17,174 bases of DNA, from contig DMER01000236.1 in assembly GCA_003451645.1 (NCBI GenBank), forward strand, positions 2,276 to 19,449. Direction: 5' to 3'. The DNA is from Alphaproteobacteria bacterium (GTDB lineage Bacteria > Pseudomonadota > Alphaproteobacteria > Micropepsales > Micropepsaceae). The notes beneath the pieces were generated by a model that was not told the origin of the DNA, searched no databases, and saw nothing but the letters and a program-made list of their open reading frames with translations. The position numbers and the translations under genes are program-made. Below, piece after piece: positions 7,757-15,321 of this stretch; position 1 is the first letter of the stretch; every line of letters begins with the position of its first letter.

Positions 7757-8305
7757 GTGACAGGGCCCGGATTTCGCGTTCTTTATGACGAGCGGATGAT
7801 CCAAGGCCGTTTGAATGCCCTAGCGGACGATATTGCGCGCGCCATGGCGCCTGACTTAATCGCCATCGCCATTCTGAAGGGCAGTTTCATTTTCGCCGCC
7901 GACCTCATCCGCGCTCTGCATGCGCGGGGCCTGAGCCCTCATGTGGATTTCATGACATTGTCGAGCTATGGCACCGCCACACAATCCTCCGGCACCGTGA
8001 CATTGCTGAGGGATGCAGAGATCGACGTGCGCGGACAGCAGGTGCTGTTGCTCGACGATATCCTCGATTCAGGCCGGACCCTCGCCTTTGCCAGCCGTCA
8101 TTTGGCTGACAAGGGGGCGGCTACGGTCAAAACCTGTGTCCTTTTGGACAAATACGCCGCAAAAGGTAACGCTCTCGCCAAAGCGGATTTCGCAGCTTTT
8201 GCGTGTCCGGACGATTTTGTGGTGGGCTATGGTATGGATTACGCACATATGTATCGGGAACTTCCGTTTGTCGCTGTGCTTGATCAGAAGGGCGTGAGAG
8301 ACTGA
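7757..8305 (+). CDS. hpt: Hypoxanthine/guanine phosphoribosyltransferase
   Basis: Purine salvage enzyme joining hypoxanthine or guanine to PRPP to make IMP or GMP in the cytoplasm. The 182-residue length is normal. Visible motifs are the early ILKGSFIF (39-46) with the cis-peptide pyrophosphate loop, SSYGTATQSSG (69-79) of the flexible loop, and the PRPP-binding LLDDILDSGRT (98-108). The C-terminal DFVVGYGMDYAHMYRELPFV matches the family's closing segment that contacts the base. The start is GTG at 7757, kept because the VLYDE strand just after it is part of the fold. It begins 12 bp after the zinc-ribbon stop and ends 10 bp before the receiver gene, so all three are likely on one transcript. 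Preference for hypoxanthine versus guanine cannot be read here. Confidence 0.92.
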   Translation: MTGPGFRVLYDERMIQGRLNALADDIARAMAPDLIAIAILKGSFIFAADLIRALHARGLSPHVDFMTLSSYGTATQSSGTVTLLRDAEIDVRGQQVLLLDDILDSGRTLAFASRHLADKGAATVKTCVLLDKYAAKGNALAKADFAAFACPDDFVVGYGMDYAHMYRELPFVAVLDQKGVRD

Positions 8306-8315
8306 CGCCGACCAG

Positions 8316-8747
8316 ATGGCGAGGTTGTTGATTGTCGAGAACGAAATGGCGCTGCGCGAGTTCATCGCACGCGGCCTAAGATTGCGTGGCCACGAGGTCA
8401 CTGTGGCCGATGACGGCGCGTCCGGTTTGGAGCTGCTCAAGTCCCAGGCCTTCGATCTGCTGCTGACCGATATCGACATGCCGATCATGGACGGGATCGC
8501 GCTCGTGCAGGCGGGCGGGCCGCTCTGTCCGGACATGAAAATCATCGTGATGTCAGGCCATGAGCATCAGCTGGAGCGGGCGCGGGAGATGACCTCTCTC
8601 GTCACGCGCGTCGTGCCAAAGCCGTTTTCGATTGCCGAGATCGGGACTATTGTGGATGCGGTCCTTGCACCGCCGGGCTTGCGCAAGCGGCGGGCGCCGG
8701 CGCGGCGGCCATCGGCCGCCAAGGCCAAAACCAAGCCCAAGGGTTAA
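8316..8747 (+). CDS. CpdR-like single-domain response regulator
   Basis: A 143-residue stand-alone receiver domain with no output domain. The phospho-acceptor is Asp52 in LLLTDIDMPIMDG. Ser80 (IVMSG) and Lys102 (VPKPF) fill the conserved switch positions. Length, the MARLLIVE opening, and the hpt neighbour suggest CpdR, the alphaproteobacterial regulator that in its unphosphorylated state helps deliver substrates to ClpXP protease. Two features differ from a standard receiver. The acidic pair reads Glu8-Asn9, so the usually invariant metal-binding Asp is Asn. A basic tail follows the domain (about 123-143, RKRRAPARRPSAAKAKTKPKG, rich in Arg, Lys and Ala). It could therefore be a divergent CpdR or another single-domain receiver. 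Its stop overlaps the stop of the convergent TIGR02302 gene. Confidence 0.75.
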   Translation: MARLLIVENEMALREFIARGLRLRGHEVTVADDGASGLELLKSQAFDLLLTDIDMPIMDGIALVQAGGPLCPDMKIIVMSGHEHQLERAREMTSLVTRVVPKPFSIAEIGTIVDAVLAPPGLRKRRAPARRPSAAKAKTKPKG

Positions 8748-11191
8748 AAGCGCCTCAGCAACCGCTCCAAATATTCTAGTTCGGGTTCGGGCCTGGAGCG
8801 CTCCGAAGCGCGGCGCTGCAGCTCCTCAAGGATTTCCCGCGCGCGCTGAATGTCCAGCTTAGTCGGCACCTTGGTCTTGTCGCCGGATTGTGGGCCGAAG
8901 TTCGGTCCCTGACGCCCGAGCGGGTCGGTGTTCTCGCCAGCGCCCATGCCTTGTCCGCCGCCTTGGCCCGCGCGCTGGGAGGCCAGCGCTTGCATCGCCC
9001 GAGCCAACGCTTCGCCGCCTTGGCGCAAACTTTCAAGAGCCTTGCCTTGCCCCGTTTGCGCGTCTCCCAACGCACCCTCGCGCAGGTTCTGCGCAGCGGC
9101 CTGCATGGCACTGTGGGCCCCTTCTAGTGCTTTCACATCGGCACCCGCTGCTTGCATCTGTTTCATCAAATCGCCGAGCGCCTGGTTGAGGCGTTCTTGA
9201 TCGCCTGCGAGTGCCTGGCCGCGCTGAACCTTGGCGGCGCCATCCGCATTGTTCGACTGTTCACGGAAGGTCTTGTCCATCAGCTGGCTTTGTTGCTCGA
9301 TCAAGGCGCGCAATCCGTCCGCCGCATTCGCCGCCGCTTGCTCCTTTGGGTTGGCCGGGCTGCCTGCGGATTGCAGGCTCTCCAAGGTGGCCTGAAGCTG
9401 GCTGAGTAATTGCTGCGCTGCTTGGGGCGAGCCTGACCGGGCCAAGGTCTCGACCTGATCGAGCATGGCTTTGAGATCCTGCGCATGCAGTTCCCGGGTC
9501 ATCTGTCCCGGGATGGTCTGAGCGCTGCGCGCGCCATTGGCTTGCACCGCCTGGACAAAGTTTTGGATCGCCATCCGCAACTGCTGCATAAGCTGCGCGA
9601 TCTGAGCATCGCTCGCGCCCTCGGACAACGCCTTGGCCAGTTGCTGCTGGATACGGCGCAGTTCGGCTTGGGCGTCCGCGGCGACGCCTTCCTCAACCTG
9701 GAGCGCCAAGTCCCAAAGCAATTGCTCCGTACTCGACAGATCATCGCCCGGGCGCGCATAGGTCAGGCGGTAATGGGCCACCCGCATCCCCAGATACACA
9801 GCATGATCCGGCGCGAATAGCTCCGGAAACAAGCTCAGACCCTCTAGGATCTTTGCCACGCGATCCTTGGCGGCTGGATTGCGCACGATCGTCCGGCGCT
9901 GCTCGATGAGGGCCCGGGCCAGAGGCTGACTGAAATGGCGCTCGGGCAGGGTTAGCTTGATCGGCGTCGCCGATGACGTCTGGCCGAGCGCGTCCGTTGC
10001 GGTCAGGGTGATGGTTACGGGCAAACCGGCCCAGCGATGGCTCGTCAGGTCCTTGAAGACCGTGCTTTCCCCTTCGCGCGCAGGTTTGGGCGGCAAGGGC
10101 AGATCAAATGACAGCGCAGCGCCTGCTTTCGGTCCCTTGGGGTCCTGGCCTTGCAGCGTGATCGATGCCCTGGCGCTCTGCACCCCGTAGTCGTCCTTGA
10201 CCTCGTAGTGAAAGCGCAACGTCTGTGACTGCATCACCGCAATGGGGGTTTTCAACGTCAGGCTTGGCGGAGTGTCCGCAATGGCCTTGAGACGCCAATT
10301 GCCCGCAAAGAGACCGCCAACCGTCAGGCGGGCATTCAGGTCTTCATCGATGGTGGCCTTTGCCTCGCCCTCTCCTTCGCCGATGTTGAAGAATGGGATG
10401 GCTTGTGGATCAGGGATCGCGCTCGCCAACGGACCGGTCCGTAAGACTGCAACGCCGCCGCCACGATGGATGCGGACATGAAGGGTCGAGCCTTTGGGGA
10501 CCTCAATCACTGGCGCCTGCGGCCCTGGTGGGCCTAACGCGAGCGCGCGGGACGGTTCGCCCGTATAGGCAGGTGGCTTGATCCAGGCATCGCCACGTTG
10601 CGCCCAGGGTGCTTCTGACCTGCGGGTGTCAAAGGCCGCAGCAAGGCGCGCGGGCGCCTCCGGTCCGGCATAGATCACCGAGGCAATTAGGACCAGCAGG
10701 ATGAACATCCTGATCGCGTAGCGGTCCCGCGTCGACAGGTCGACCGGCGGCCAGGTGACCTTCAAATCGCGGATACGCTGAAACAGCTGTTGCCGATGCG
10801 CGCGCCACAGGACGTCCGCAATTTCCGACTGCCCGCCTTTCAGGCCGATCTGGTCCTCAAGTCCCGTGATCGGGCGATGCTCCAGACCAGACGAGCGCTC
10901 CAAATGGCGCAGCGCGTTAGTCCGGGTGGGAATGCTTTGGCCGCGCACCGACCACACGACGCTGACGACAAATGCTCCAGCGAACGCAATGAGGGCCAGC
11001 ATATGGATGCCGCCCGGCAAGCTGTGAAAGCCGCCCACCATGGCGACGATGATAAAGACCCCGATGATCCCGGTGGATGGCCATAGGGCCGGCCAAAAGC
11101 GCTCCACAAGCAGCGCCAGCCACGACAACCTGATCTGACGCTTAATGTCGCCAGGCAAAGCTATCTGATGGGGTTCGTTGGTTGCGGTCAT
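8744..11191 (-). CDS. TIGR02302 / DUF4175 family membrane protein
   Basis: An 815-residue protein of an alphaproteobacterial family whose function is unknown to me. Three hydrophobic segments lie near the N-terminus (about 38-54, 62-80 and 159-176). A long periplasm-type region follows with beta-rich stretches (RLKAIADTPPSLTLKTPIAV, VTITLTATDALGQ). From about residue 490 to 770 it is rich in Gln, Ala and Leu (AQLMQQLRMAIQNFVQAV, QQLLSQLQATLESLQS), which looks like a coiled coil. It ends in a charged segment DIQRAREILEELQRRASER plus LEYLERLLRRF. The frame is open to GTG 11242, directly abutting the lysA stop. I prefer ATG 11191, which yields the family's usual short cytoplasmic start. Last gene of the argH-lptM-lysA operon. 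Confidence 0.88.
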   Translation of the reverse strand: MTATNEPHQIALPGDIKRQIRLSWLALLVERFWPALWPSTGIIGVFIIVAMVGGFHSLPGGIHMLALIAFAGAFVVSVVWSVRGQSIPTRTNALRHLERSSGLEHRPITGLEDQIGLKGGQSEIADVLWRAHRQQLFQRIRDLKVTWPPVDLSTRDRYAIRMFILLVLIASVIYAGPEAPARLAAAFDTRRSEAPWAQRGDAWIKPPAYTGEPSRALALGPPGPQAPVIEVPKGSTLHVRIHRGGGVAVLRTGPLASAIPDPQAIPFFNIGEGEGEAKATIDEDLNARLTVGGLFAGNWRLKAIADTPPSLTLKTPIAVMQSQTLRFHYEVKDDYGVQSARASITLQGQDPKGPKAGAALSFDLPLPPKPAREGESTVFKDLTSHRWAGLPVTITLTATDALGQTSSATPIKLTLPERHFSQPLARALIEQRRTIVRNPAAKDRVAKILEGLSLFPELFAPDHAVYLGMRVAHYRLTYARPGDDLSSTEQLLWDLALQVEEGVAADAQAELRRIQQQLAKALSEGASDAQIAQLMQQLRMAIQNFVQAVQANGARSAQTIPGQMTRELHAQDLKAMLDQVETLARSGSPQAAQQLLSQLQATLESLQSAGSPANPKEQAAANAADGLRALIEQQSQLMDKTFREQSNNADGAAKVQRGQALAGDQERLNQALGDLMKQMQAAGADVKALEGAHSAMQAAAQNLREGALGDAQTGQGKALESLRQGGEALARAMQALASQRAGQGGGQGMGAGENTDPLGRQGPNFGPQSGDKTKVPTKLDIQRAREILEELQRRASERSRPEPELEYLERLLRRF

Positions 11192-11242
11192 CTCAACTCG
11201 AATACGATCACAGGCGCCCTTTATAGCATAGGCCAAACCCAC

Positions 11243-12505
11243 TTAGAGAGGTTTCAACCATTCCGCCCATGTTTCTAACTGCATCATTTCGTCGAATGTG
11301 GGGCGCCGGCGCACCACGCTGAACTGGCGCCCTTTAACTAAAACCTCCGGTGTCAAAGGCCTCGCGTTATAGGAAGACCCTTGGACTGCACCATAGGCGC
11401 CGGCCGTCAGGATAGCCATGAGGTCACCGGCCTTGGATGCTGGCAATTCGCGGTCCTTGGCAAAGATGTCGGCGGATTCGCACACCGGGCCCACAACGTC
11501 ATAGGCGGTGAGCTCGCCGTCCGGTCTGACAGCCTTGATGTCGTGCCAGGCATCATAGAGTGCGGGCCTCAGGAGATCGTTCATCCCGGCGTCCAGGATC
11601 ATGAATGGCCGCGGACCGCCCTCTTTGATGTAGGTGACACGCGACACAAGAATGCCCGCATTCGCAACAATCAGCCGCCCCGGCTCCAAGATCACGTGCA
11701 CATCCAGGTCCCGCGTATGTCCGGCCAAGATCTTTGCGTAGGCAGATGGCAAGGGTGGGGGTTCTTCGTCCAGCATGTACGGCACGCCCAGGCCACCGCC
11801 CACGTCGAGGCGCGTGATCTTGTGTCCTTGCGCCCGCAAGGTCCGCACCAAGCCCGCAGCCTTCTCAATGGCCAGGTCCAGAGGCCGCAAATCGGTGATC
11901 TGGCTGCCAATGTGGATGTCGACACCGCATGCGTCGATCCCAGGGAGATCTTTGGCGAGGGCATACAGCCGCTCTGCATCGGCCCATGCGACGCCGAATT
12001 TGGACTCCGCAGTCCCAGTAGTGATCTTAGCGTGCGTTTGGGCATCAATATCGGGATTGACGCGCAAGGCGACCGGGGCGGTGCGCCCGCGGCCATTTGC
12101 GACCTGAGAGAGGAGACGCAATTCGCCCTCACTCTCGACATTGAATTGGTAGATCTGGGCCGAGAGTGCCGCGTCCAACTCAGACGCGGTCTTGCCGACG
12201 CCTGAGAAGACGATCTTCTGCCCTGGAATGCCGGCGGCGAGCGCGCGCCTCAGTTCGCCCTCCGAGACGATGTCTGCGCCCGCCCCCAGTGCCGCCAAGG
12301 TCCGCAACACGGACAGGTTCCCATTGGCCTTAACGGAATAGGCGATCAGGGCACCTGGTGGGGCAGCCTCGCGCATGACCTCAAAGTGACGGGTGAGGGT
12401 CGCGCTCGCATAGATATAGACCGGGGTCCCAACCGCCTCGACGATCGCGCGGACGGGTACGTCCTCTGCGAAAAGCTCGCCGTCGCGGTAGTCGAAATGG
12501 TTCAT
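11243..12505 (-). CDS. lysA: Diaminopimelate decarboxylase
   Basis: Decarboxylates meso-diaminopimelate to L-lysine, the last step of lysine synthesis, in the cytoplasm. The 420-residue length is normal for this fold-type III PLP enzyme. Lys59 in AYSVKANGN forms the Schiff base with PLP. His198 in DIHIGSQ stacks on the cofactor, and GGGLG (236-240) and EPGR (274-277) bind its phosphate. Cys342 in VCESAD is the catalytic residue from the partner subunit, so the enzyme is expected to be a dimer. Its ATG overlaps the lptM stop in an ATGA, implying translational coupling. The TIGR02302 gene follows. Confidence 0.97.
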   Translation of the reverse strand: MNHFDYRDGELFAEDVPVRAIVEAVGTPVYIYASATLTRHFEVMREAAPPGALIAYSVKANGNLSVLRTLAALGAGADIVSEGELRRALAAGIPGQKIVFSGVGKTASELDAALSAQIYQFNVESEGELRLLSQVANGRGRTAPVALRVNPDIDAQTHAKITTGTAESKFGVAWADAERLYALAKDLPGIDACGVDIHIGSQITDLRPLDLAIEKAAGLVRTLRAQGHKITRLDVGGGLGVPYMLDEEPPPLPSAYAKILAGHTRDLDVHVILEPGRLIVANAGILVSRVTYIKEGGPRPFMILDAGMNDLLRPALYDAWHDIKAVRPDGELTAYDVVGPVCESADIFAKDRELPASKAGDLMAILTAGAYGAVQGSSYNARPLTPEVLVKGRQFSVVRRRPTFDEMMQLETWAEWLKPL

Positions 12506-12627
12506 CGCGTGGCCATGATTGGCGTGAAAGCCGCCCCCTTCGGTGGTTCAAGCGGGCCCTTCTTTCCGCACGCGCAAAGGCTCAGGCTTGCCAGGATTAC
12601 CAAGACCAATGTGTTGCGGGCCTTCAT
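12502..12627 (-). CDS. lptM: LptM/YifL-type small lipoprotein
   Basis: A 41-residue gene too short for most ORF callers. It starts at ATG 12627 and overlaps the argH stop (ATGA) and the lysA start (ATGA). The product has a short basic N-terminus (MKAR), a hydrophobic segment (about 6-17) and a lipobox-like LCAC with acylation expected at Cys20. [10 protein letters not shown] follows, which is the hallmark of the YifL/LptM family (CGxKGPLxxPP). LptM is known in E. coli to be an outer-membrane lipoprotein that assists oxidative maturation of the LPS translocon LptD. The role is inferred by family resemblance. Cys at -2 of the lipobox is less usual, and Cys18 as an alternative acylation site cannot be excluded. 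The position between argH and lysA is common in Proteobacteria as I recall. Confidence 0.88.
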   Translation of the reverse strand: MKARNTLVLVILASLSLCACGKKGPLEPPKGAAFTPIMATR

Positions 12628-14024
12628 GATAGTTTCTCCGTCCAATAAGCGATTTGCGCGCGCACTTGCGCTGGCGCGGATCCGCCGAAACTGTTGCGGC
12701 TTGCGACCGATTTGTCGAGCGGCAATACATCATGGACGCCTTGCGTGATGCGCGGTTCGACTGACTGCAGGTCGGTCAAGGGCAGGTCTTCCAAGGCCTG
12801 GCCGCGTGTCTCTGCCAATTTCACGATCGTACCGGTAATGTGATGCGCCTCTCGGAACGGGATGCCCAGATGCTGCACCAGCCAGTCCGCGAGGTCGGTG
12901 GCATTGGCATAGCCCTTTGCGGCCGCAGCCCGCATCGCCTCGGGGTTTGCTTCTAGATCGCCAATCATGCCGGTCATGGCAGCCATGGACAGCGCAAGGG
13001 CGTCTGCGGCCTCAAAGACCAGCGCCTTGTCCTCCTGCAGGTCCTTGGCATAGGCGAGCGGCAGCGCCTTGACGACCCCGAGCATGGCGGTGAGGCTGCC
13101 TGTGATCCGCGCGGCCTTGGCCCTGATGAGTTCCGCGGCATCAGGGTTGCGCTTCTGCGGCATGATGGATGAGCCGCTGGTATAGGCGTCTGAGAGCCTG
13201 ACAAATCCAAAGAGCGGCGAGGTCCACAGCACCAGTTCCTCAGCCAGCCGCGACAGATGCGTGGCAGTCAGGGCTGCAACACCAATATATTCGCAGGCGA
13301 AGTCCCGGGCCGACACGGCATCCAGCGAATTGCGCATGGGCTCGCGGAAACCCAAAGCGTGGGCAGTTTGAGTACGATCGATGGGGTAGGAGGTGCCCGC
13401 CAGCGCAGCCGCACCAAGCGGGCATTCGTTGAGGCGTTCGCGGGCGTCTCTGGCGCGGCCGCGGTCACGCGCGAACATCTCAACATAGGCCAAGAGGTGA
13501 TGGCCGAAGGTGATGGGCTGTGCGATTTGCAGATGCGTAAATCCGGGCATCACGGTCCCGGCATGAAGGCCCGCCTGGGCAAGCAGGCCGCGTTGCAGAT
13601 CGAGCAGCGCTGCATCAAGTCCGTCCAGTGCGTCACGCACCCACAGGCGGAAATCGGTTGCGACCTGATCATTGCGCGAGCGTGCGGTATGAAGCCTGCG
13701 CCCAGGTTCTCCAATGCGGCGGGTCAATTCCGCCTCGATGTTCATATGGATGTCTTCGAGATCTGCGGTGAAGCTTAGCTGCTGGGCCTCGATAGCGGCG
13801 GCTATGTCTTGCAGGCCTGTTTTGATCGCGCTGGCATCAGCAGTTGAGATAATGCCCGCTTCGGCAAGCATCGCCGCGTGGGCAAGTGAGGCGGCGATAT
13901 CCTGGCGCCAGAGGCGCTGATCAACCTCGATGGAGGCATTGATCGCACTCATGATGGCCGAGGGTCCGCCCGCGAACCGTCCGCCCCACATCTGGTTTTC
14001 TGCCATTTGGCGGCCCCAAGTCAT
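12624..14024 (-). CDS. argH: Argininosuccinate lyase
   Basis: Splits argininosuccinate into arginine and fumarate, the final step of arginine synthesis, as a cytoplasmic homotetramer of the fumarase/aspartase superfamily. The 466-residue product has the family blocks: NQMWGGRF near the start, HTARSRNDQ (112-120), the [10 protein letters not shown] region (161-170) with the catalytic His, and the signature [11 protein letters not shown] (284-294) on the flexible loop that carries the catalytic Ser. The frame begins at ATG 14024, but an in-frame ATG at 14006 is also possible and gives the usual [11 protein letters not shown] opening. Neither has a strong ribosome site. First gene of the argH-lptM-lysA-TIGR02302 cluster; divergent from tlpA. 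Confidence 0.97.
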   Translation of the reverse strand: MTWGRQMAENQMWGGRFAGGPSAIMSAINASIEVDQRLWRQDIAASLAHAAMLAEAGIISTADASAIKTGLQDIAAAIEAQQLSFTADLEDIHMNIEAELTRRIGEPGRRLHTARSRNDQVATDFRLWVRDALDGLDAALLDLQRGLLAQAGLHAGTVMPGFTHLQIAQPITFGHHLLAYVEMFARDRGRARDARERLNECPLGAAALAGTSYPIDRTQTAHALGFREPMRNSLDAVSARDFACEYIGVAALTATHLSRLAEELVLWTSPLFGFVRLSDAYTSGSSIMPQKRNPDAAELIRAKAARITGSLTAMLGVVKALPLAYAKDLQEDKALVFEAADALALSMAAMTGMIGDLEANPEAMRAAAAKGYANATDLADWLVQHLGIPFREAHHITGTIVKLAETRGQALEDLPLTDLQSVEPRITQGVHDVLPLDKSVASRNSFGGSAPAQVRAQIAYWTEKLS

Positions 14025-14036
14025 TCGAAATACAAG

Positions 14037-14079
14037 ACATTCTTATGCGCTGCACGCGCGCGCCTTGCATTCAGAATGT
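14037..14079. promoter_or_regulatory. Interrupted inverted repeat upstream of argH
   Basis: ACATTCT (14037-14043), a spacer base, then ATGC (14045-14048) is mirrored by GCAT (14067-14070), two bases, then AGAATGT (14073-14079). Eleven base pairs match in two blocks around an 18-bp centre. It lies immediately upstream of the argH start, so on the minus strand it would sit in or near the argH promoter or leader. It could be an operator for a dimeric regulator. No T-run follows it, so a terminator is unlikely. Confidence 0.4.
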
Positions 14080-14112
14080 TGTGATTTGTATGTTGGATGC
14101 AACAGCCGTTGG

Positions 14113-14130
14113 ATGAAACGGCCGTTTCAT
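14113..14130. promoter_or_regulatory. 18-bp perfect palindrome between argH and tlpA
   Basis: ATGAAACGGCCGTTTCAT reads identically on both strands with no spacer. It sits 33 bp before the tlpA start in the divergent argH-tlpA region. Position and perfection suggest a binding site for a homodimeric regulator acting on one or both genes. A hairpin is less likely because there is no loop. The regulator is not in this window. Confidence 0.5.
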
Positions 14131-14163
14131 GAACCGAATATCTGCCCGCAGGTTGTAAATCAT

Positions 14164-14823
14164 ATGGGAGCTGCCCGAATTGGTCTTGTTGGATGGATTC
14201 TGGCCGGCTTGGCGATCATAGGCATCGCACGCTTTGTCTATGTCGCGCCATTCGGGCCCGATGCGATCTCAATTGATGGCCAGGCTTTGAGTGGGCGGTT
14301 TGAGCGCCTGGGCCGCGTGCCGAATATCCGGTTTGAAAATGGCCGTGAGCAAGCCATGAAGCTCGCCGATTTACGCGGACGCCCCGTGCTCATCAATGTG
14401 TGGGCGACGTGGTGCGCGCCTTGCGTGGAGGAGATGCCCTCCCTTGACCGGCTGCAGAGGGATTTCCCTGACCTTGCAATCGTCGCTATCAATGTGGATG
14501 GCAAGGGACCCCAAAAGGTTCGCGGGTTCTATCGAGAGATCGGCGTGAAGCATTTGGAGATCTTCCTCGATCCGCGCGATGCCGTCATGGAGTCCTTTGG
14601 GGTTGAAGGCTTGCCCTTCACCATGCTGTTGGACCGCGAAGGCCGGGAGATAGCCAGTTTGATGGGCGGCTATGACTGGGACGCCAAGGACGCGCGCATG
14701 GCGATCCAGGCACTCGTAGGTGAGCGCGGAGGGCCCGCCACTGTGCATGCGCCTGGACCTGGCCTGCGCCAGGTCCCAGTCACTCATCATCCTCTTGAGC
14801 CGCTGCTGGTCAGCACGTGGTGA
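14164..14823 (+). CDS. tlpA: TlpA-family membrane-anchored thioredoxin-like disulfide reductase
   Basis: A 219-residue protein with one N-terminal membrane anchor (about 7-27) and a thioredoxin fold in the periplasm. The active site WCAPC (Cys84, Cys87) sits in VLINVWATWCAPCVEEMPSL, and the cis-proline region is EGLPFTMLLDREGREIA. TlpA proteins keep periplasmic cysteines reduced, notably for cytochrome oxidase CuA assembly. ResA/CcmG-type cytochrome c maturation is the alternative role, and no maturation genes are nearby. The frame is open upstream to 13930, overlapping argH, so I take ATG 14164, which starts just before the anchor. The last 30 or so residues (about 190-219, rich in Pro and His) extend past the expected end of the fold and cover a DNA hairpin. 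Confidence 0.88.
   Translation: MGAARIGLVGWILAGLAIIGIARFVYVAPFGPDAISIDGQALSGRFERLGRVPNIRFENGREQAMKLADLRGRPVLINVWATWCAPCVEEMPSLDRLQRDFPDLAIVAINVDGKGPQKVRGFYREIGVKHLEIFLDPRDAVMESFGVEGLPFTMLLDREGREIASLMGGYDWDAKDARMAIQALVGERGGPATVHAPGPGLRQVPVTHHPLEPLLVSTW
14755..14776. repeat. Perfect inverted repeat in the 3' end of tlpA
   Basis: GGACCTGGC (14755-14763), four bases, then GCCAGGTCC (14768-14776) form a 9-bp perfect stem with a 4-base loop. No T-run follows on either strand, so this is not a classical intrinsic terminator. It lies inside the extended C-terminal codons of tlpA, close to the convergent VOC gene. Confidence 0.6.
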
Positions 14824-14833
14824 CAGGACAGGT

Positions 14834-15193
14834 CTAGAGCTCAAAGCTCAATTGCGCGACCCGGATGAGATTGCCTGCGGGGTCGTGAAAGGCGAACTCC
14901 GTGGTGCCCCAGGGCTTGGGTTCCACCGGGAGAAGTGCCACCGCAGCGACCTTTGCAAACTCCTCATATAGCGCCTTCAAGTCAGGCACGTAGATGATGC
15001 AGCCGGCATAGTTCGTGTGCGGATGAACCCCAGGATGCTCAAAGAACTGCATCTGGATGGTCCCGCGGATCATCACCAAATAGGTGTCCGGCGGCTCTCC
15101 TTCGGCCGCGCAAATGAAACCCAGCGCTTCATAGAAGGCCCGGGTCTTGTGCAGATCGCGCATCGGCAATGTTGGGACAGCAATTTCGCGCAC
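14834..15193 (-). CDS. VOC-superfamily protein (glyoxalase/bleomycin-resistance fold)
   Basis: A 119-residue protein with the paired beta-alpha-beta-beta-beta pattern of the vicinal-oxygen-chelate fold. It opens with VPTLPMRDLHKTRAFYEALGF, has a middle strand FEHPGVHPHTNYAGCIIYVPDL and ends FAFHDPAGNLIRVAQ. At the last conserved position, where metal-dependent glyoxalases carry Glu (typically NLIEL), this protein has Arg-Val, so it resembles the small bleomycin-resistance-type binding proteins rather than lactoylglutathione lyase. Substrate unknown. The start is GTG at 15193, with GGAG about 11 bp upstream; ATG 15163 is possible but would remove the first strand. Convergent with tlpA, 10 bp apart. 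Confidence 0.8.
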   Translation of the reverse strand: MREIAVPTLPMRDLHKTRAFYEALGFICAAEGEPPDTYLVMIRGTIQMQFFEHPGVHPHTNYAGCIIYVPDLKALYEEFAKVAAVALLPVEPKPWGTTEFAFHDPAGNLIRVAQLSFEL

Positions 15194-15261
15194 GGTGGTT
15201 TCCGCTCCAGGATGATGCCGTCAGCTTACCACTGGCTGAGGTGCGCTTCAAAAGCGACGTT

Positions 15262-15295
15262 CAAAAAGAAAAGGCCGCTAGTCTGCCCAGCGGCC
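15262..15295 (-). terminator. Intrinsic terminator after the Cys/His-rich repeat protein gene
   Basis: Read on the minus strand, GGCCGCT (15289-15295), a 9-base loop and AGCGGCC (15273-15279) are followed directly by TTTTCTTTTT (15263-15272). It lies 27 bp beyond the stop of the secreted repeat protein. A smaller GCGC-AAAT-GCGC hairpin (15304-15315) precedes it. It separates that gene from the VOC gene. Confidence 0.88.
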
Positions 15296-15321
15296 CCTCT
15301 TCCGCGCAAATGCGCAAAATC

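Noticed and set aside
11192..11242. GTG 11242 as start of the TIGR02302 gene, abutting the lysA stop.
   Set aside because: Extra 17 residues are not expected for the family, and the ATG at 11191 gives the usual opening; start still uncertain.
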